DNA of 64,000 nucleotides from Combretum micranthum (Eukaryota; Streptophyta; Magnoliopsida; Myrtales; Combretaceae): NCBI GenBank assembly GCA_024138025.1, contig JAMXBD010001246.1, positions 1 through 64,000 of the forward strand. The letters are read 5' to 3'. Below the pieces are notes generated by a model, which was given only the letters and a program-made list of their open reading frames with translations, did no database searches and was not told the DNA's origin. The position numbers were made by a program, and so were the translations under genes. Shown piece by piece: positions 57,440 through 64,000 of the stretch (positions are counted from its first letter, which is position 1; the number at the start of each line of letters is the position of its first letter).

Positions 57440-57520
57440 AATTCCAACAACGGTGGTGACTGTAATACTCCATCAAAATCTGTGATTTTAAAACCCTAGC
57501 AAGTTCCGTTTCACGGTTAG
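57440..57520 (+). other. Probable 5' untranslated exon upstream of the small acidic protein gene
   Basis: A less AT-rich stretch ends TTTCACGG followed by TTAGTAATC. A donor at about 57514 (GTTAGT) is possible. The coding exon starts after a likely acceptor GATTCAG at about 58665. This is based only on splice-site look and spacing. Confidence 0.35.
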
Positions 57521-58679
57521 TAATCTCAACGGTTGACTTATTAGTTCTTCTACTCTGTTGCATTATTAATGTCGTTCATTTCGTCTGGTTTCATAAGGAT
57601 GGAAAAAAAAATGTGAAGCTTTTTCAGAGACTTTAGCAATGGGTTTTAGTCCCTGTATTCTCGAATTTAATTATTGACTTTTGCTCTTGCTGGAAGCACC
57701 TTATAGTTGAATCATTGAATGGGTAGCAGAAACAATGGTGGATGGAATTTAAACTGCTAGAACTTAGGCTGGATGCTCTTGCTCCTGGGTTGCCCATTTC
57801 TTAAATTGGGGTTTCTCTTTTATTTAGTTGGTCACTGCCACTAGTTGCTAACTACGGTCGTCACTTTCCAACACCTCATCTTCCATAATTGCTTTCGATT
57901 TTCACTATAATAGTTGACCATTGTGAATGCTAGATGTTAATAAATATGAGAGATTTGGGGAAAAGTTTTCTATTCAATAAACATACCATGGTTTCTCGTG
58001 GATGAGATTTTGCCAGGTTATGGGTTGAATTTCTCTTGCTTAATTTTCTTTCAGAAATTCGTCAACCCCGTTAATTGCCGCTAAGAGTACTTTTAATATC
58101 ATTAGGTTATTATTAAAGTTTGCTTTGTAAGGAATGGATCAATTGAAAAACTGGCAGAGCTTCAATTCTCCTCATAGGGAACATATGCTGGTTGTATTTT
58201 GAAATTCTTCTATATCTATTAGGGAATCCTATAGAAACTTTGGCTTATATTATGCAGCAATTATTTAAGATTGTCAGCTTTACCAGATTGGAAATCATCA
58301 ATCTTTCAGAAATTCATCAATCATTCTGCTTATGCGCTTGCAGATTGAAAATATAATGTTGAATTGATGATGCCAATTGTTATTCATCAATGAACTTTCA
58401 ATTTAGAATGTGGTTCCTTGTTTTATGCTTATGTTCTCATAGTTGGTGCTGTGATTTCCCATAATAGTTATCTTAAATGTTGCTTCTCAGCTTCGTATTC
58501 ACAGCTTAACAACTCTCCTTCTGGTGTCACTTTCACTGGCTTTACCATTCTATGTTTTATCATTCCATGCCTGAGGTTTCTTTCCTGAAATTTGGGTCAG
58601 CTTATTCTTGCTGTAATTAACCCATGTTTGAGTTGAATCTAATCACCTTGTTTGATATGATTCAGATAAATTGTCTATA

Positions 58680-58952
58680 ATGGAGATTCATTCTGAAAGT
58701 TCTCTGGAGACTCGTGTTAAAGTTGCCTTTTCTCTTGGATCAGAAACTTTTTCTGTCAACTCAACTGAGGGCATTCTCTCCGAGCAGTTGTCCTCAGTGA
58801 AGGAGGAAAGCATGAAAATATTTAAGGAATACATAACCAAGCATAATGTTCCTAATGATGTTCCTGATGAGCCTCTCGAGGGCTCATCTGAAGATGATGA
58901 AGAGATTCCTGAGAAGCCTCATGAGAAGTCAAAGAAAACAAAGATAAACTGA
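58680..58952 (+). CDS. Small acidic protein, 90 residues, possible Gon7-like KEOPS subunit
   Basis: The ORF runs from the ATG at 58680 to TGA at 58950-58952, 15 bases after a likely 3' splice site (GATTCAG). A TTG nine bases upstream is in frame but is not a plausible start. The protein has a mixed N-terminal half (VKVAFSLGSETFSVNS), a helical middle (ILSEQLSSVKEESMKIFKEY), then ITKHNVPNDVPDEP, a Ser/Asp/Glu-rich acidic stretch and a Lys-rich end. The codons are clean, unlike the transposon remnants around it, so this is probably a real, expressed host gene. The layout (short beta-like start, one helix, acidic disordered tail) recalls Gon7, a small subunit of the EKC/KEOPS tRNA-modifying complex, but I cannot confirm homology. 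The function is otherwise unknown to me. Confidence 0.75.
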   Translation: MEIHSESSLETRVKVAFSLGSETFSVNSTEGILSEQLSSVKEESMKIFKEYITKHNVPNDVPDEPLEGSSEDDEEIPEKPHEKSKKTKIN

Positions 58953-60191
58953 TAGTGTTCCACCCTGTATGGATCTTCTTCTCTCAAAACTGTGTAATTT
59001 CACCACTTTCCTTGACACTCGAACATATCTTCAAATTTTAGTTTGTCTTAGTTGTAGTTGACAAATTATGAATCTTGTATTCCTCTTTAATTTTATGTGA
59101 TGAGTTACAAACAAGGAAAACCGTGGTATGTTTTTCACGTAACATCATAAAGTCCTTCAAATCTAGTATTAAATTTATTAATTTTAGTACTTACATAGCA
59201 TAGCGTTGAGTAAATAATGTCTTAGTTCTTTCAGGATTCTATAAATTGTCATGTAGACCGTGCTTTAACATGCTACAGTCATACAATGTTATGCTGCTAA
59301 CATACCCTAACACACACACACACACACACACACACATATTGTCCATGTATATCATGACCATACAGTAATGCATTTTTTAGTATCTATGAACGGTTTGATC
59401 AACTTTCAGTGAATAGATACAAATATATGGGGTGGAACACATGTCTAAGGTCATTTTAAAAAAAATACACAAATACAAATTGTACCAAAAAGAAAAAACC
59501 AAATTAGTGTTGCTATGTAAATATTTCTACTTGTATCGCATTTTCGAGTGGAGATATAGTAACCTAGATGTAAAAAACTTTTAAAAGCCTTTGTATCACA
59601 TGTTGGTTGTGCAATACAAGTTTGGGGCTAGATTTGAAGTGTATTGCACGTCCATACGCATATAATTTAAAAAAAAAAAAAGAATGTATCGCATCTTGGC
59701 ACAAAATACTATTCATGTAATTTTTTTTCCACACTTTGGTTTTGTGGAATTTTTTTGGAAAGCATATTATACATCTCCATATATATGTATATTTAGAAGC
59801 TTATGAAGATATTAATACCATACGTTACATAATTTCAGCATAAATGATATATATAATATATAGTCCTATCCAAAAGTTATTGCGAATTAGATTGGTAAAG
59901 TTTGAAATATTAAATGTCTTGTATATAGCAGAAATATTATAATTGTATAGTCATGTAGCTCTCAATTTCGTGGAAATTCATTCACTCTAGGAAACCGAGA
60001 GGTTGAAATTGTATATTTTAATCCCAACTTTTTTTCCTCATAAAATTGATCATGACTGTTGCATTCTTTCAAACTTCTACTTAAAAACTGTAAAAGAAGC
60101 AGATTATTCCATGGATTTAACCAAATGAGGTTCTAAATAAGAAATTAAAATGCTAATATTTGTCGCTTTGACACATATTTACTGCACAATT
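58953..60191. other. Intergenic sequence between convergent genes
   Basis: The first part is 3'UTR of the small acidic protein gene. A (CA)n run lies at 59311-59336. The rest is AT-rich. The last part belongs to the 3' side of the CKI1-like gene on the minus strand. No other gene was seen. Confidence 0.5.
59311..59336. repeat. (CA)n microsatellite
   Basis: A perfect CA run of 26 bases. Confidence 0.95.
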
Positions 60192-60398
60192 TTATGAGCC
60201 AAAGTGCCTTATTGCTTCCATTAGGTGCTCGCAATCAAGAGGCTTCTGCAAGTGCAAGTCCATCGCAGCTAATTTCGCATTTTTAACTTCAATGCCTTCA
60301 GTATGAGCAGTTAATGCTATAATTGGGGTATGAATACCGTATTCTTTCTCCTCCTCTCTTATTCTTGTAGTTGCTTCACATCCATCCATTACTTCCAT
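60192..60398 (-). CDS. CKI1: CKI1-like last exon: receiver C-terminal half
   Basis: The acceptor is GAACAG; 68 codons then TAA. It starts MEVMDGCEATTRIREEEKEY directly after the phosphoacceptor motif of the previous exon, and has IIALTAHTEGIEV and DLHLQKPLDCEHL with the conserved Thr and Lys of receivers. It is intact. Confidence 0.88.
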   Translation of the reverse strand: MEVMDGCEATTRIREEEKEYGIHTPIIALTAHTEGIEVKNAKLAAMDLHLQKPLDCEHLMEAIRHFGS

Positions 60399-63300
60399 CT
60401 GTTCAAATATAGCACAGCTTCAGGACATTCATTTTTGTAATGAATCAGTCATAAGGATGATGAATTGGAATCCAAGGATGTTACAAAAGAAGTATTGATA
60501 TTTACCTCGCAGTCCATTAGTATGTAATCGTAAGGCAAGGGATTTGAAGTTCCTATTTTTTCTGTTTCTTGCAAGACCATCCCGAATTGCTTTAACCGCA
60601 TCTTTCCCATTTACACAAAGCTCAACTGTTGCCCCTAGCAACAAAAGAGTCTTTTGAGCCACCATTCTTGCCACCACACTATCGTCTACCACTAGCACCT
60701 TCTTCCCGTGCAGGGGTTTCTTATAGCCAGGATTGCTAATTTCTTGGGCTGGGACTTCAGAGACCATTTTTGCTTTATAGGAGTGCTCTCTAATGAGTTT
60801 GTTTGAACTTTCTTTAACACAACTACCGAATTCGGGTAAAAGCTTCATCAATGCTAATAAACGCGTCCCATGGAGAGGCTTAGAGATGATTTCATCACTT
60901 GCATCAAAACTGTAGTCTTGTTTTAATTGCCTGATAATTCGTGTGGTTGGGTTGTCTAACCAAACAACCTTGCAGTTTGTACTATCCAGGCCTTTTCTAA
61001 AGCTAGCAACTGCTTTAAGTACATCTGGTATTGGTCCAGCCCCCGCATCAATCACAAGAAGAAAGAAGCTGGACTGCCCTCTATAACTTGTCCTCCTATG
61101 TACAGGCAAAATCTGGTCTTGTTCATCAATAGTACCAACAGGATTGCCTTGCAGTCCTCTTCTAGAATTATCAGACAATGATCTGCAGGTCTCACTCCTC
61201 CAACTAAACTCTGACTGCCCTGAGGCACTTTGATGGGAAAGATGCCTCTTCTTCTAAGCATTATTTCAAATCGGTTAAGTCCTCCCATTTCCTTATAGTT
61301 GAAACTTTAATTCCTTGAGCTTGAAAGAAAGTTTCTATGATTCTCGGCCGATCCCCATCTTGCATCAATAGGATGACGTGGGACCCTTCTCTCCTAGGAT
61401 TGCAAGCAAATTGTGACGTGCATTGGGAATACTCAATCTGGGGCTGGTGCAAATGGTTGACCGCATATGATGCATACTGCTTGAACCCATGATATTGCCC
61501 AAGGCGTTGCTTCCATGTCTTGATCTATTCTCAGATATATTTTCACATATTGTGAGGAAAACATTGAACCTGAAGCATGTTCCCTTTTCACCAATCTCCT
61601 TATCCAGGATTTTAATTTCTCCGCCCATAAGATGTACCTAGTTAAATGTCGTTTCGAGTAAGTTTCCATAAAGCATAAAGATTCAATATCGCAAGTGAAA
61701 AAAAAAAAAAAAAAAGAAAAAAGAAAAAAGAAAGCCCTTCTCCAAAATCAATCCATTTGATGGTGCTAACTTAAACGAATTATAACAGTCACATACGATA
61801 TTAAAGGAAAACACTTGTACTGCAAATAGAAATGTACCAGAGACTGCACAATGCCAAGGCCTAACCCGGTCCTTCTTTTCTTTGAGCTGTTTCCTTGACC
61901 TGAAAGTAGTTTTCAAAAACGGATTTTTGCTTCTCCTTTGGAATCCCTTTACCTGTATCATCCACCTCAACTACAAGCTCCACTAAGTTGGGATTTTGTT
62001 GGAACACATTTTTATGGGGTACAACATCGTCTTCTCTGTCCTTCTCTTTGTAAAGGCAAGGAAGATGCTTCCAACAGCCACTCTGGCTGGAAGCAATTAT
62101 CGAGTTTTCAAAACTTGGTTTTCTCATCCATGCTCTAACCATTACATGTCCCTCATCTGTAAACTTGACTGCATTGCTCAACAGATTCCATATTATCTGG
62201 TTTAGCTTTCCTCGATCGCCTTTCACAAGAGGAGTTTTGACAATTGAACCATCACAAAGGTCTAATACCAAATCAACACCTTTTTCCATGGCTACTGGGT
62301 GGTATAAATCAACCGCATATTCAAGAAAGTGAATTAAATTGAATTCTTCTTCTTCAAGAAGCATTTTACCAGCTTCAATCTTGCTCGCGTCCAAAATGGA
62401 ACTCAATAAACCTGAAAATTAAAAAGGCCATTAGGAACAACTAGCTTCCTTCAAAATGCTTGAATTTTTATCTATCTAAATCATTTTAGGTTGGGGCCTA
62501 AAATATAATAACTTCACCTAGCAAGTCCTTTGCACAAGCATCCATTTGGTTTAAATTTGTATCTATTTCATGACAAGGAGCTACATCATGATAGCTTAGA
62601 TGTATTAATCCAATAATCCCTGCTAGAGATGCACGAATGTCATGGCTGGCAGTAGCGAAAGCGTTAATCTTGCTCATGCTCTTGCTTTCAGCTTGTCTAG
62701 TTGCTTCCATCTGATTTATAAACGTGGCACACGAGTGCATTTGGAGTTGGGAAGATCTAATGATATAAATCATAAAAATGCTGATGGAAACTACCAATAT
62801 AGCTATAGCAGTATAATAAGGATGATTGCTGTATTGATCTCGTCTTGAAGCAATTCCATGACCGGCTTTTCTGGGACTGCTAATACAAAAACCTGAAGAC
62901 AAGTAAATGAAGAGAACAACTCATGTCACTTCCTATTTATGTTTGAATCACTCAACAATCATTAAAAAAAGGGAAAACAAGAAAGATTTCACTATCCAAT
63001 GATCTTGCCATAAAGCGCAAATTATATGATCTGTAAAAGGCCTAAAAATTGAAGTTCTTTGTTTTCATTTTTACATTTTACACAATCAAACGTAATTATT
63101 CATTTATTGACATGCTCATGTTATATAGTAGGCAATTTATATCAATTGAAATAGCAGGATCTTATTAAGGAAATCTATGATGAAACTTATAGAAATAATT
63201 TATGACAAATGACTATAAAGGAAACATCAAAATGAAGTGATCCATGTTAAACACAACGAACCAATTCCTGTAATTATCTACGAGGATGATATATAAAAAT

Positions 63301-64000
63301 TAAATTTTGTTGTTTCAAGTTCTCATTTAAAAGTATTGCTCATGAAAGCGCCTTTAAGTATAGGAGACCAATGAAAAACCGGAACTTGCTTATATCTGTT
63401 GCATGAAGTAGGAAGAAGTTACTTGAAAATTGGGAGTTACCCTGTTGAATATGAATGCACATTAGGAGTAAAATTCATCCAAGAGAATTTAAAATATCTA
63501 ATGGGGCAAAGTAACTTACCAGGTTTTTGTTCAATATTGCTATTGGTGAACAGTAGAGCATGTACTTCACATCCCTTAATACCAATTTAGAAGCTTTTGA
63601 ATTACCATTACAAGCCTTGCAACATATATGTATAAATTGGTCTGTAGTGTTACCATTCTGGTTTAGTATTCCAATGGAAACTGAGGCATTAGAAATTGCC
63701 AGATAAGTGTTCGGCAACCCTCCAAGGAGAACTTTGCCATCTTCACTAGCAAGGTATAAACTTCCACCATCAAGATTCATGCCAGAGAAGATCCCAGTTA
63801 CCTGTTTAACTGAAAATCCTAGAGATAATACACTTCTTGTATTAATCTTTGCTGTATTAAGCAATAGGAGGTCCTGATCCTGGTTCCATCCAGCTTCCAA
63901 TGATGCATACAATTCTGAAGCATTCAAAGCTTCATGAAACCAACGAGCATTTAAAGCATTTTGAGACGGAACAGCGACAGCATTGTCTACGAGTGACCCT
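60192..64000 (-). CDS. CKI1: CKI1-like hybrid sensor histidine kinase, 3' part, frame-broken as read
   Basis: Five minus-strand exons (64000-63520, 62892-62518, 62411-61838, 61637-60506, 60398-60192) carry, in order, part of the extracellular domain, a transmembrane segment (AIAILVVSISIFMIYII), a HisKA domain with H-box FATASHDIRASLAGIIGLI, the ATPase domain (N-box LNQIIWNLLSNAVKFT, G1 VDDTGKGIP, G2), and a receiver domain with VLVVDDSVVARM, phosphoacceptor ILMDCE and LHLQKPLD. The text matches the CKI1 branch (ILDASKIEAGKM, AVDLYHPVAMEKGVDLVLDL) better than cytokinin receptors, which have a CHASE domain. CKI1 feeds a phosphorelay through His-phosphotransfer proteins and is needed for female gametophyte development. 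All splice sites are GT-AG. About five single-base frame breaks occur, two in homopolymers. The N-terminus lies outside the window. Confidence 0.82.
60506..61637 (-). pseudogene. CKI1: CKI1-like exon: kinase end, linker and receiver start, about three frameshifts
   Basis: The acceptor is ACTAG and the donor GAG|GTAAAT. It starts VHLMGGEIKILDKEIGEKGT. Frame changes at about 61410 (before RREGSHVILLMQDGDR), about 61260 (before LSDNSRRGLQGNPVG), and in an A6 run at about 60555-60562 (before PYDYILMDCE). The linker pseudo-receiver region (SFFLLVIDAGAGPIPD) and the receiver start (GKKVLVVDDSVVARMVAQKT) are clean. Confidence 0.8.
61838..62411 (-). pseudogene. CKI1: CKI1-like exon: HisKA end and ATPase domain, one frameshift
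   Basis: The acceptor is TTTCAG and the donor CTG|GTACAT. It encodes GLLSSILDASKIEAGKM, the N-box and the G1 box. A G run near 61862-61866 appears one base short: as read the frame ends in KEGPG, while the next frame gives LGLGIVQSL, the G2 box. The exon length of 574 is one base short of the phase its neighbours need. Confidence 0.8.
62518..62892 (-). pseudogene. CKI1: CKI1-like exon: transmembrane segment and start of HisKA, one frameshift
   Basis: The acceptor is CTTCAG and the donor G|GTGAAG. The first codons in phase (VFVLAVPEKPVMELLQD) run into a stop, while the rest continues in another frame (YSNHPYYTAIAILVV, then QMEATRQAESKSMSKINAF and SHDIRASL). A one-base indel near 62830-62850 is implied. 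The exon length (375) is one base out of phase with the following exon, which agrees. Confidence 0.75.
63520..64000 (-). CDS. CKI1: CKI1-like exon, extracellular domain (partial)
   Basis: It is open from the window edge to donor CTG|GTAAGT. It includes ARWFHEALNASELYASLEAG, WNQDQDLLLLNTAKI, LGFSVKQVTGIFSGMNLDGG and YLASEDGKVLLGGLPNTY. This is the ligand-side region of CKI1-like kinases, whose ligand is unknown. It ends in phase 0. Confidence 0.75.

Noticed and set aside
62642..62848. Plus-strand ORF opposite the HisKA exon
   Set aside because: It is a shadow of the CKI1-like exon, whose H-box and splice sites fix the minus strand.

Overview
This window is plant nuclear DNA, almost certainly from a eudicot. 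It is AT-rich. Host exons with GT-AG introns are separated by long stretches of nested plant transposons: Athila-type and Tat-type Ty3 elements, a Ty1/copia element, an L1-like LINE, a Mutator-like element, and hAT/MITE-like pieces. No bacterial-style operon, CRISPR array or rRNA was seen, and no tRNA gene was recognised. I cannot name the species.

Layout. 1-95 is an uninterrupted C run, followed by an LTR-promoter-like fragment. 355-16299 is a minus-strand Athila-type Ty3 element: 3' LTR at the left, then polypurine tract, env-like ORF remnants, integrase, RT/RNase H, protease, gag, primer-binding site, and 5' LTR at the right. Its left LTR is split by a 3.47-kb solo LTR (374-3841) with a perfect 5-bp target duplication. 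18040-19330 is a decayed plus-strand Tat-type RNase H/integrase remnant. 21347-27172 is a structurally full-length but coding-dead L1-like LINE with a 15-bp target duplication. 28440-39475 is the host gene for V-type H+-ATPase subunit F. Its intron 1 is swollen to 7.8 kb by an old minus-strand LTR element, itself split by a very young copia element with identical 155-bp LTRs and a GCCAT target duplication. 40.7-47.8 kb holds a hAT-like non-autonomous element, short repeats and an LTR-like tract. 47849-56306 is a complete Mutator-like element with a 10-bp target duplication. It carries, on the minus strand, a decayed MURA-type transposase followed by a plant mobile domain (PMD) gene, and has a solo-LTR-like insertion in its 5' half. 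58680-58952 is a small intact host gene for an acidic 90-residue protein. 60192-64000 (minus) is the 3' part of a CKI1-like hybrid sensor histidine kinase; its N-terminus lies beyond the window.

Two themes link the regions. First, the insertion history can be read from target duplications: Athila, then the solo LTR; old LTR element, then the young copia inside the VHA-F intron; the Mutator-like element, then a solo LTR. Second, single-base frame breaks, often in homopolymers, occur in loci that should otherwise be intact: the VHA-F last exon, the CKI1-like exons and the identical-LTR copia. This is most simply explained by residual indel errors in the assembly, so the 'pseudogene' status of the host genes should be treated as unproven. 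The older elements (Athila, LINE, Mutator-like element) also have real decay, including Trp codons turned into stops and lost catalytic residues.
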